A stretch of DNA of 64,000 nt, taken from Phanerochaete sordida. Taxonomy: Eukaryota; Basidiomycota; Agaricomycetes; Polyporales; Phanerochaetaceae. This document shows positions 33,182 through 43,604 of the stretch, in pieces. The notes below the pieces were generated by a model. That model had not been told where the DNA came from and ran no database searches. It worked only from the letters and a program-made list of their open reading frames with translations. The DNA lies in contig BPQB01000004.1 of the NCBI GenBank assembly GCA_019973155.2, forward strand, positions 868,001 to 932,000, in the 5' to 3' direction. Position 1 is the first letter of the stretch. The number at the start of each line of letters is the position of its first letter. The position numbers were made by a program, and so were the translations under genes.

Positions 33182-35053
33182 ATGCTCCCCTACGGGCTCA
33201 AACTCGTCTGGTTCGCGCTCTCGCTCGCGGGTGCGTCGATCGCGCCCGCCGCGGCCCTTCCGTAGCACGCTTATTAACCTTTCGTTCTCTTCCCGGCTTT
33301 CTGACAGGGCTGCTGAGCAGCTGGGTCGCTCTCCCGGCCTTCCCGAAGACCATCGCCAAGGATGCATGGTTCCCGATCGTGTATGGCTGCGTCGGTACCG
33401 TGCTGCAGGGGATGTTCTGTCTGGGTATGCTGCGAGTGGCCGCTTTGTCACGCATCTAACGTGGTGCAGGGCTCATCTGGAAGATGGATCCGTTTCTTAT
33501 GCCCAAGGCTTTTTGCATCGGTATGTACCGCTATCCACGCAATATGTCGGCGTACACTGACGGTCGTTCAGCGCAAACGAGCCTCATGCAACTGTGCTGG
33601 TCATGCCTGGCCGGCTGCTGCCTCGCCATGTCCTTAGCGAGCGCGGCTGAGGTGTTCCGCGGCCGTAGACTCGCACGCCTGCTCCACAGGTACGCATTGC
33701 ATTACCGTCACGTCGTGTAACCCTCGCTCATCGTATTCCCACTCGGCCATAGACTAACCAGCAGAGTGCACCAAATAGCCTTGGTAGCGTTTTTTTCGGC
33801 AGCAGTCTTTACCGCGCAGCTCGCCCTGCTGTTCAAGCTAGATGCCGCCCAGCCTATTGATGGTCTGAATTGTGACGCATCGAGCCCTTCATGGTGAGCA
33901 CCTTCCCTGACGCTGCCCTAGCTTTCGGCTGAAGGCCCTATCTCCGATCAGGGTCCGACTTGTAGGATACTCGGGGACCTCTCTCCTTCTCGCCGTTCCT
34001 TCCGTCATCTTATCTCTCATGACCGTCATTCACATCCTTTGTCCCCGTCATGTCCAGTCTATGACCACCGCCATGGCCCGTACGGCATACTCTCACGATG
34101 CACTCACCTCCCTTCCCACCCGACGAACACGACACCGAGAGCCAAAATATGAACCCCGGCAGACCGACTCCTTTGATTACGCCCTGACGGAGCCACCAAT
34201 AGCCACTCATTCCGCGCTGCATCTGCCCAAGACGCTCTTTCCCTCAGATTATTTCGAAGGCCCATACCCCCCACTAAGTCCCGGCCGCGTGCCTTCACAA
34301 GCGAAGCACTCCAAATTTCATTTGCCCTTCACCAACCCTTCAATATCTCCCAGCGGAAGGGCCTCGACACCGTCCAGCCCCCAGCCAAGCCTGCGAAGCC
34401 TACGAGATTCTCCCGTCCGTGAAGTCGACCGGAGCCGACACAGTTCGTACCGCAGCGCGCCCTCGCCCATCATCTTCGCCCCTGCGCCGCGCACCGCCAA
34501 CGCGCCGCGCGAGCCGACAGTGGTCAACATCTCGCCGTCGCCGGCCCCGGCGTTCGACGACGAGAAGGACGACGGCTCGATCACAGAGGTGCACCACGAC
34601 GCCGACGGCGACAACCTCGGCGCGCTGCGCTGGCCGCACGACACGGAGCACGCCGCGCTCAAGAAGGACCGCGTGCTCGGCCTCGGCCCCGGCTTCGACA
34701 GCGACGCGGGCGACGACACGGAGCCCGTCTTCCGCCCGTTCCCGCGCATCCGCCGCTCGCCATCCGGGCAGCCGCCATGGCTCGACGACGCGCCCGCGCC
34801 ATACCCGCCGCCGCTGCGCGGCGCGTGCTTCGCGCTCTTCCTCGGCGGCGCGCTTGTCGTGTGTGCCGTGACGTCCCTCGTCGACATCGCGCGCGGCGCG
34901 TCGCCGACGCCCTTCGGCACGCAGCACGCAGCGCTCGTCCTCGTCGCGTGGGCCCCCGCGCTCTTCGTCGGCACGCTCATGCTCGTGAACCACCTAGACT
35001 GGGTGCTGTGCGCCGCGCGGCCGTGGCCTGCGCTTGCGCTGTGCCGCCGCTAG
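33182..35053 (+). CDS. Seven-helix membrane protein with a very long third loop
   Basis: Starts MLPYGLKLVWFALSLAG at 33182; short introns (first exon 33182-33230, second 33308-33424) lead into a long last exon ending TAG at 35053. Seven hydrophobic segments are visible in order: LKLVWFALSLAGLLSSW, FPIVYGCVGTVLQGMF, LCWSCLAGCCLAMSLAS, IALVAFFSAAVFTAQLALLF, GTSLLLAVPSVILSL, ACFALFLGGALVVCAV and ALVLVAWAPALFVGTLML. Between helices 5 and 6 lies a loop of about 240 residues rich in Ser, Pro, Arg and Asp. This is GPCR-like topology, but no receptor family motif is recognised, so it may be another polytopic protein. The start is the first ATG in phase with helix 1. Confidence 0.7.
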
Positions 35054-35736
35054 TATCGAACACTGTATTCTACCTCTGCAGTCCCTCGCTGTCCTTGTTT
35101 TCTCCTTCCCGTTCCCGTAGACGTGGATTGCACTGTTCTTGGTTACGTTAAGCATGGCACACACGTTCTTTGCTCTTGCATATACACCTTGGTTGAGTTC
35201 GCCTGTCTGCTCATGCATACCCCCTTTGTGCTTCTACCGTGTAGCTTACCTGTAAGACTAACCCGCGCGCCGACTCGCAATACCTCGAATGCACCTTCGC
35301 AGACGATTGATACCACGCTCGCTTGTAGTACCTAGTACGCAATGAACGACGCTCATTCCGGTACCGGACCAAAAACTTGACATCCGACTGAGTTCTCAGT
35401 ACTCCGGACGGCAAAGCCAGCAGGACCAACAGGGGTGGCTGTTCTTGCTATAGGGGTGCGGTGCAGACCATGCGGCCATGAGAGCAAATTTCATGTCCGT
35501 TCAGTTGCTATAGGCCGACCAGCATCTTCTCAAGCAGCTGCCAAAGTTGCGCAGTCAGTGCACAGTGAAGCCCACATGTTAGACCAGAATTAGATTATAG
35601 GAGTGCGATGGTGCGGTAGACATGAAAACGTTGAAGTCGACAGATGCACGAAACCCGGGGTGCTGAAGATGGACTAGTTGAACAGTCCGTGCGAAGTGAA
35701 GATTGCGAGCGTGAGAGAAAGTGGCTGCTATTGAAA
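35054..35736. other. Intergenic between convergent genes
   Basis: 3' flanks of the membrane protein (+) and CBS gene (-). No other feature seen. Confidence 0.5.
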
Positions 35737-36501
35737 CTAACCGCGCCTTTGCACGAAGTTCTGCAGCGATCGTGAGCTGGGAGAGTGAATTCAGGAAGCA
35801 TGGGAACGCACGTCGAGATCTTGTCTTGTTACCACCGCCAGAACGAACTTCCGGCTTGTATCAGTGACTGCAACATAGAACTGTCAGCGACTTCATGTGC
35901 AAACGGTGATGTCGGGCTGCGCACCTAGAGCGAAGATCTTGTCCTGCAGGAACTGCTCGAGCTCGTCGAGGGGCGTCGACGGCGTGATGACCGTGTATGG
36001 CTGCGAGCTCGAGCGGATGAACTTGGTCATGTACTTCGCCACCTTCTCGTCCTGCAATGCGCATCCGGGTGAGCAAAGCCGTGTGCTCCGCGGCCAGAGG
36101 GCACGCACCTGGCTCGCCTCGCCCGCCTCCCACTTCTTCTTGAGCGCAGCGACGTCGATGTAGCCGAGCGGCTTGCGGTGCCGGTCCAGGACGCTGCGGT
36201 GCACGAACAGCGATGGGATCAGCGAGGACGGCCCTTCGCGCGGCGATCCGCCACGCACGGTATGTGTGAAAAGTCGCGCTCGTACGCGAGCTCAATCGCC
36301 CGCGAGATCGCCTCGTCTTGGGGCAGCGCAAACGCAGGCGGAAGTTGCAGGTCCTACAGGGCAGCTCGCGTCGTCCATGAGTGCAACCAGGGTTGGGAAT
36401 CCGCGACGCACCTCGACCACCGCTCCCCGGTACTTGTCACCCGCGCCGAAAGGCGGGTACGCCAGCCCGTTCGGAGTGCTGCTTGCTGCTGCTGTGGACA
36501 T
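35737..36501 (-). CDS. Small CBS-domain-pair protein
   Basis: First exon 36412-36501 encodes MSTAAASSTPNGLAYPPFGA.. and ends AVVE before GTGCGT; the next gives DLQLPPAFALPQDEAISRAI. The core reads PSLFVLDRHRKPLGYIDVAA, then KVAKYMTKFIRSSSQPYTVI and PSTPLDELEQFL. The last two exons give RKFVLAVVTRQDLD and NFVQRRG, with TAG at 35737-35739. Two CBS motifs fill the whole ~170-residue protein; such modules bind adenosine nucleotides. It is a stand-alone CBS protein rather than an AMPK gamma subunit, which has four. Shares a 1.1-kb divergent promoter region with the P450 at 37.6 kb. Confidence 0.8.
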
Positions 36502-37617
36502 CGTTATCGTAGTCTGTCTCGGGCAAGAAGGTAGTGGGTCAAGAGACGGGTCGTCCGAAGGGCAGCAGCGCTGGGTTAGACGTTTTGAGGTGCTTGGAGG
36601 CCATGGTGGCGGAACGAATCAGGCCATTTTGCGCGCGCCTCCGGGCGCTTCACCGCCGATGCGCTCTTCATCGCGGTCGTCCCACTACCTCCGGCTGCCT
36701 CTTACACTCAAGGTTTACATGCCCGGGAATACGCTCGAGAGGGTTTGTAACCCTTTTGAAGACGTCACACAGTGGTCTCTGCGAAGGAATCTTGGTTATG
36801 TACGTGTCTGAGTGCGTTTGTGTACGTGGCTCATCGAAATCGCGGGACCTATGGCAGGTCATCCCAGGCGCGCTGTGCCCCAGGTCAGAGAGGCGGCAGT
36901 CATTTTAGAAATATCCGTGAAGGCCCAGCGCCGCTATATGCTTAGCGTAGCTGAGCTTTCACGGACGACTGTTGACACCCGACCGCGCTCGACCGACGCC
37001 GGTATATCTACCTCGAACGAAGTGTGCAGGCGAATAGCTACGCGCTACGAGTCGGCCGCATGACAAAACCTCCGCGTTGGTGCCAGCATGGCGTGCAAAG
37101 CAGGTGTGAGCAGCTTCTAACAGCGGCTTCCCGTGCGTCAAGTTCCCGACCATTGTGGCTACCGCCGCCCGACCCGACCGATTTCTCCTTGCGGCATTGA
37201 CCTTTAGCTCGGCCATGGACTTAAGTGAAGCTCTGCTGGGGAAATGCATGCAAAGTTGCCAGAGGATCGAACTTGTCGGGCAGTATGCGATGGCCATGTC
37301 TGCAACCTCCATTGATTAACATGCGACCCACGGACGGCAGCAGCGCCCAAGGCCCCTTGGCGTTGAATGCAACCCTGGCGCAACCCTCCCTGCGTCGCTC
37401 TATGCTCATCTCTGCGGCGTTTGACGTAGGTGTCGCAGCTGTAGCAGGGGCGTGGTGTCCGCAATCGTGTAACATCGAAGCCCGTACTGACATTGTTTCA
37501 GCATGCGCCCGCTCCTCGCTGCCATTCCTGTAGATAACACGGCGCCGGTCATATAGGAAGCAATGCGTTGCTCATGGAATTGTGTAGCCGAGCCCTCCTT
37601 TACGACTTACAGGGACC
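36502..37617. other. Divergent promoter region (CBS gene / P450)
   Basis: Contains a short minus-strand upstream frame (MASKHLKTSNPALLPFGRP, near 36604) that may be a uORF of the CBS gene, and a TCATATAG TATA-like box near 37549-37556 before the P450. Nothing else is supported. Confidence 0.45.
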
Positions 37618-39673
37618 ATGCTCGTCCAACTCCTTTCTGCCATCGTCGCACTCTACCTTGCCTCCAGGCTGCTGAACTCGCGGAGGCGAAATGTCCACCT
37701 TCCTCCGGGGCCGAAGCCTTTGCCGTTGCTCGGCAACCTGCTAGACATGCCCAAGAGTGAGGTGCACGTCACCTTCAGGGACTGGGCGAACATCTATGGT
37801 GCGAGCTCTTCTATACCCGCCGTCCGTCCCCCTAACATCGGCGTCAGGTAAGGACCTCATGAAGGTCGAAATGCCTGGAGAGACGATGTATGTCATCTCT
37901 GACAAGAAAGTCATGGTCGACCTCTTTGAGGGACGATCTGTGATCTATTCGTCCAAGCCCACGTTTACGATGGCTGAGTCGTAAGTCGTAAGCAACATCT
38001 CGAGCCTGTCCCCGGACTGACGATGGCGCAGTTCCGGCTTCAAGAACGGCATCCCCCTCCTTCCTTACGATTCACGCTTGAAGACCTCTAGACGACTTCT
38101 TAAGCAAGGTCTTTCGCCCGCCGCTGTGCGCAGCTACTACCCGTATATCAACAACCGGGCAGCGCTCTTCCTAGAGACGCTGAATGAGAAGCCCGACGAC
38201 TTCGTCAGACACTTTACCAGGTATGTTATCGTGGCCTGCGCGCAGCTGTCATCTATCTCAACCCCTCTGCTCACAGAATGGCCGGACATACCGCTTTGAA
38301 GATCGCCTACGGATACGAAGGCGTCACAGAAGACGATCGCCTACTGGAGACCGCCATACAGGCCATGGAGTACTTCGCGACCGTCGTCAGCCCGGGCAAG
38401 TGGCTGGTAGACTCTCTGCCGATCCGTACGTGTCTCAATATTGCCAGACGGTTCAGCACTGATGAAGTGTTCGCAGTCGATCGCCTTCCGTCATGGTTCC
38501 CCTTTGCCCAGTTCAAACGAATTCAGAACCAATCAAAGCCCGTCGTCTACGAGACCATCACAAGGCCTTTCGAGGAAGTCAAGAGACACCTTGTAAGCCG
38601 CTCCGTCCTGAAATACAGCAGCGTATGCTCAGAGCATTCCAGGCTCGAGGCACTGCCGACGGCTCCCTTTCCTCCTACCTTCTCCAGTCAGAGAAATCCG
38701 ACCCTGAGCTCGAGGACGCCATCAAGTGGGCCGCGACCAGCGTCTTCCTGGGCCAATTCGACACCGTACGTACTTAGCCCGCATCGCGCGTCTGCTCTCT
38801 GAGTTTGAACCACTTCTCTAGACAACGGCTACTCTGTCTTGGTTCACGCACGCCATGGTCAAGCACCCGGAAGCGCAGAAGAAGGCGCAGGAGGAGATCG
38901 ACCGCGTCGTCGGACACGACCGTCTGCCCGAGATCGAGGACCGCGACTCTCTGCCCTACGTCAACGCGGTCCTGAAGGAGATCTTCCGGTGGCAGCCCAT
39001 CATCGCCATGCGTGAGCGCCCTGCGACCGCGTGCGCCACACCCGCTGACCGCCCGCTGCAGTGCCGCGCGCGTCCAGCCAGGACGACGAGTACAACGGAT
39101 ACTTCGTGCCCGCCGGAACGTACATGCTCGCGAACATCTGGTGCGTCTGTGCCTCGTCGTCTGCGCTCCGCCGCTGAACGGACCCAGGGCCGTGCTCCAC
39201 GACCCGGAGGTCTACCCTGAGCCCGAGAAGTTCCTGCCCGAGCGCCACCTGAAGGAAGGCACCCCGGACCCGCTCGACGTCGCGTTCGGGTTCGGCCGCC
39301 GGTGAGCCCTTTCTGCTCTCCCCTCGCCGCAAAACGCTGACTTACGGCGCATCTAGGGTCTGCCCCGGCATGCAGGTCGCGCAGTCGCAGACGTTCGAGA
39401 CCATGGCGAGCATGCTCGCAACGTTCGACCTCCGGCCCGCCAAGGACGCGCACGGAAAGGAGGTGATGCCTGAGACGAAGGGCATCGACAGCCTGATCAA
39501 GTGCGTGGTCTCTCCCCTCGGCGTGGCTCGACGTGTCGCTGACCCTTGCCAGTTTCCCGGTGCCCTTCAAGTGCACGTTCACGCCGCGCTCGCAGGCCGC
39601 GATGGAGCTGGTCCACCGGTGCGCGGAGCACGCCCGCTCGCTGCCTGATAGGCTGGAGCGCTGGTCGGACTAG
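37618..39673 (+). CDS. Cytochrome P450 monooxygenase, third paralogue
   Basis: ATG at 37618 (MLVQLLSAIVALYLASRLL anchor), then [16 protein letters not shown]. First exon 37618-37798; a 49-nt intron then restores YGKDLMKVEMPG in phase. Later motifs are VFLGQFDTTTATLSWF (I helix), KEIFRWQP (ExxR), FLPERH (where PERF is usual) and [12 protein letters not shown] (heme). It ends DRLERWSD with TAG at 39671-39673. Introns fall where those of the two minus-strand P450s fall, so all three derive from one ancestor. Looks fully intact. The role is unknown: secondary metabolism or detoxification are the usual guesses. Confidence 0.88.
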
Positions 39674-40037
39674 GTGTAGAGCTGGCGCGGTGCCGAGATA
39701 AATCTAAAGTGCTTGTGTGTGATATGCCGTGCTGTGGACAGTGCGCTCTAGCAATTCTGAAGTGTATGTGTACAAATATTTATCTCAATTGACAGCTGCA
39801 ATGGTGTTTTATGGTATGAGTCGTGCGCGAAGCAGCAGCGATGGCAGTGCTGAGCCCAACGAGGTTAAGTGCACAAAACTTTTCATCTCCTCAAGCGTGA
39901 ACGGGCATCATTTTACCTTTCAAAACTCAGGAGTATCACGGTCTCACTTTCACGCATCATATCTGTGGCTCGAATAATATTATTTGCCTACGCATGCCAG
40001 CATGTGCAAGCATTTTGGATTACATCCACCGCCACCT
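39674..40037. other. Intergenic between convergent genes
   Basis: 3' flanks of the P450 (+) and kinase (-); AT-richer than the neighbours. No other feature. Confidence 0.5.
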
Positions 40038-41437
40038 CTACCCACTCCACGGAGAAGCCGACAGACTCTCCAAAACCACGCGCTCGTCCCTCAACAGACC
40101 GAGGCCGCGCAGCTTCATCCACGCCCATCCGCCCTGCTTCGCCGCCGACAGAGGCTCGAAGATGCCCCCGGCGGGGAGCACCATCGCCGCGGGGTGGGGG
40201 CCCCCGCGCTCGAGCTCCTCTGCCGACTCCACCGGCGTCACCGGGCCCGCACTGCTCGCCGCGCTGCTCGCCTCCTCCGAGAGGTCGCCGACGACGAACA
40301 CCTGCGCGCTCGCGAGCGGCGACGCGTGCGCGGGCGTGTCCGCGAAGTGCATCGGCGGCGTGCGCGGCGGCGCGGCGGCCGCGGCGGGCTGCGCCGTGGC
40401 GGCCTCGGCAGCGGCGCCCGCGGGCGCGATGTGCAGCCCGCAGAACGCGGCGGCGATGCGCACGTTGGGCGCCGCGTGGGAGATCTCGGCGTCGCTCATG
40501 AAGAAGGTGTCGAGCTCGAGGACGGCGTGGCGCAGCGCGGGGAGGGTGATGCGCTCGACGGGGTCGAACGTGAACACGCGGCGCAGGATGCGCTGGGCGC
40601 CCTCCGAGATGGGGAGCATCTCCCGGAGGTAGTTCTCGTGCACCATGTACTCGCGGAAGCACCGGTCCGAGGTGATGGCCTTGTTCCACGGGCTCCGGCT
40701 CGTGATGATGTTCACGAGGATGACACCCAGAGCCCAGATGTCAGAGGCACGATTGGAGTAAGGGACTCGAGCAGTCTCCTCGCCAATGCACTCTGCGGAA
40801 GCAAATGATTAGCACCGGTCTGAATTCAAATGTTCATGCGGGGCTTACCTGGGCTCATATAGTACGAGCTTCCACAGCCAAACGTCTCACTGATTTGGTT
40901 GCAGGTAGCAAGCCCGAAATCAGTGAGATAGACGGTTGTACCGTCCCGTGAGATCAGGATGTTCTCGGGCTTCAAGTCCCGATGGTAGATGCGCTTGCGG
41001 TGGCAAGCCTCTACGGCATCCAAGATCTGCAGGAAGATCGACTTCGCCATCTCATCGTTCCGGAAGTACTTCTTCTCATCGACAACCTTCTCGAACATAT
41101 CGCCACCAGGGCAATAGTCCAAGACGATGTAGATGTTCTCCTTGTCCTCGAATGCGTCGTGCATCGATACGACATTAGGATGACTTGACATCTCGCGATG
41201 AGCAGAGACTTCCCGTCTCACTCGCTGCAGAGCACTGGGCGACAAGGCCGCCTTGTGGAGGACCTTGACGGCTGTGCGAGGCGAGGTTCTCGACGAAGAA
41301 GACGAGTACGACCAGGCGAGGTCGATGGCTCGATAGACGACACCATATGACCCGGATCCCAGCATGTGAATGAGCTGGTACTGGCCGTTACCGACGGTAC
41401 GGCCAGACATGTCCGGCATGGTGGTGTGTGCAGCCAT
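40038..41437 (-). CDS. Ran1/Ksp1-like serine/threonine protein kinase, 447 aa
   Basis: Exons 40849-41437 and 40038-40792 (56-nt intron, GTAAGC donor) total 448 codons. Kinase landmarks: GSGSYGVV glycine loop, TAVKVL lysine, HRDLKPEN catalytic loop, DFGLA, and the activation end GCGSSYYMSPE, typical of the Ran1/Pat1-Ksp1-Sks1 group of nutrient- and meiosis-linked kinases. ASDIWALGVILVNIITSRSP and a complete subdomain XI follow. The C-terminal ~150 residues are Ala/Pro-rich and disordered. MAAHTTMPDMSG was chosen as start because it lies just before the kinase fold; the frame stays open upstream but without another ATG. Confidence 0.85.
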
Positions 41438-41640
41438 AATGATAGCAAAGAGGGTTGGTGATGAAGGATGAAGAAGGGGAAAAGTCAAGTGAGTCCAGCA
41501 CACTTGACGAAGGGTGAAGAAAGGGTGGACTGAGAAACGCACAAGGGGCCTCTTTTATGCCTGCTCACTGCTTTGGATTGTTTGGCATTCAGCGGAGGAC
41601 GGAAGGCTATATCGGCGTCGTGACATTTGCGCCGCTCTGC

Positions 41641-41724
41641 GGGTCGCGATTTGGGCTGTTTCAAATGGCGGGAACGTCTCGCGCGTCGAACGGGTCGCAA
41701 CTCGGGCTGTTTCGATCGACGAGA
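41641..41724. repeat. Short tandem duplication upstream of the kinase gene
   Basis: GGGTCGCGATTTGGGCTGTTTC at 41641 recurs as GGGTCGCAACTCGGGCTGTTTC at 41692, a 51-base period, about 200-250 nt upstream of the kinase ATG. Confidence 0.5.
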
Positions 41725-42086
41725 AGAATGTACGGAGTCGGAGGAGGGAGAGAAAGTAGACGGAGAATGCAGACAAAGACCGACGCAAAGTCGGAAGAAG
41801 AGCATATAGTCCATCAACGGGTGCAAGTATAGTGGTTGTAATTCATGCGTTGCGTTTCGAACCGGGGTATTATTGGCTGTAGCGGAAGGCTGAGAACAGT
41901 GAGGCTGCTAGCCATCGCTGCCGGTGGCACTGCAAAGATGGTAGGAGTGGGCTTGGGGTCAGAGAGTGAGAGCATCGCTGGCAGGTACGGGGGACGAGGA
42001 CGGCATGCATGTTGGTCCGCTGCAAAGCGCGTCGCGGCCGCAGGCGGCAATTCGAGCGCCGTCTTTGTGGCGCTGGCGTCTATACG

Positions 42087-42117
42087 ACCACCACCACCAC
42101 CACCACCACCACCACCA
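42087..42117 (+). repeat. (CCA)n microsatellite
   Basis: About ten uninterrupted ACC/CCA units. Confidence 0.85.
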
Positions 42118-43309
42118 TCACCGTTGCCGCTATCGCGACCGCTGCGTATACCGCAGTGAGGATTACTTCATGCGTAGCGACGTACGAAACCGCCGCCATT
42201 TCATTGAAAATGCCGCCACCAAAATCGTTGCCTGTACGCTCTCGACACCCTGACCTACCCCCTTTCGTTCCCGCGAACATCATGCTCTCTACACCACCTT
42301 ACAAATCCCATACTGAAAACGCGAGAGCATGTCAATTTTGCTCAGATCCCCAACCACACATTCATTTAAGGTCATCTGTCGTCGCTCTTACCCCTAATCG
42401 TAGTCGCCCCGCCGACAGCCGTCAGCGACGGTCATCCTGCCTCGACGCCACCTTCGTACCTTCACCACGGTCGCAGAAGCGGCGCGCTCGACGTCGCAGC
42501 CGTCCCTTTCCTAACCCGCGCGACAAAGCGGCGTGTGCCCGCTTTCGTCTGGCAAAGCGACGGCCGTCTGCATTACCGCCGAAGGAAACCCCTGAGCACT
42601 GCTCCCCGCCCCCGCAGCCCTTTCAGCTCGCCACGATTTCGCACATCGCCCGGTGCGCCTCAGCAGACCTTCAGCTAGAGCGCGAGCCAGTTGCGGCGTC
42701 TGCCGTTGGCTCTCAGGTGCGGTGGGGAGATACCTGGCAAGCTCCGCTCATAGTAGCCGCGGACAGGGAGAGAACATCAGCGAATGGATAGCGCCACCGG
42801 TACCTTGACATCTGCGTGCTTGATTGCGAAGCTCTACGCAAAACCAAGATGTATTTCCTATTCTTTGTTCCCCTAGTACTCGGACGGCCTCTATTTCCCC
42901 CCACACTGACTTCCCGCGTTTCCCCCCATCGCTTCACCTATGTTACTGTGCCACCGGTGGTTTTGCTTAGCAGAGTAGCGGAGTGCTAGTCCGGCCAACG
43001 TCCCGCTTGCAGTAGCGTAGTATCCGCGTACTTTTCGGTCGTAGGTTGACGAGGCTCCTCACGGATGTCCTGAGCTTATGTAAGCGTAGTCAACTGAATC
43101 CAACCTCGTTCTCGTACCCCGTGAGAAACACGACAGGGGGGCAATTTTTCTCTCATTTCCAACGCCCGCCTACACCGCCAATCGTCGCAGGGGTGACACC
43201 CAGACCGGCGCTTTGGCTGAAAACCGCACGAGCTGTCGTGCGGAAAGCGCAAGGCTTCCGGATGGATTCCGGACGGTGAGGTGGCACCGGTAGAGGGACA
43301 GCTGGTGGA

Positions 43310-43343
43310 CCGGAATCCACACAGTCCACGGTGTGGATTCTGG
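43310..43343. repeat. Imperfect hairpin, 13-bp arms
   Basis: CCGGAATCCACAC (43310-43322) and GTGTGGATTCTGG (43331-43343) pair at 12 of 13 positions around an 8-base loop. It lies 260 bp past the stop of the transposase-like gene and could be part of a transposon end. Confidence 0.5.
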
Positions 43344-43604
43344 ATGTGCTATGTACTAGAAGCCAGTCATTCCTTCAATATCATGGAGAGCGCAGTGATA
43401 TACTCACACAAAGAGCTCGCCTGTAAATGGACTCATAGCTGACATGGTTAGTACGACCTGTGAATAACGCGACTACAGAAACCATCGAGGCTCCGGTTCG
43501 AGACTGCGGGGAGGTACTAATTTACGAGAATATATTCGGTGATTTTGTCTCATTTTGCGCGCAAAGCACCTTCTCGCATATTTTTGCTCTTGCTACTAAG
43601 CTAT

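Larger units (their letters stand above)
41725..43604. other. Intergenic, about 1.9 kb, with low-complexity frames
   Basis: Contains a CCA microsatellite and a hairpin (listed separately). A plus-strand frame at 42009-42791 is rich in Thr, Arg and Pro because it crosses the microsatellite; it lacks a domain and is not called a gene. Confidence 0.45.

Noticed and set aside
41845..42159. Histidine/proline-rich frames over the CCA tract as genes
   Set aside because: The composition comes entirely from the microsatellite.
42009..42791. 260-codon Thr/Arg-rich plus-strand frame
   Set aside because: Crosses a microsatellite; low complexity with no splice or family support.
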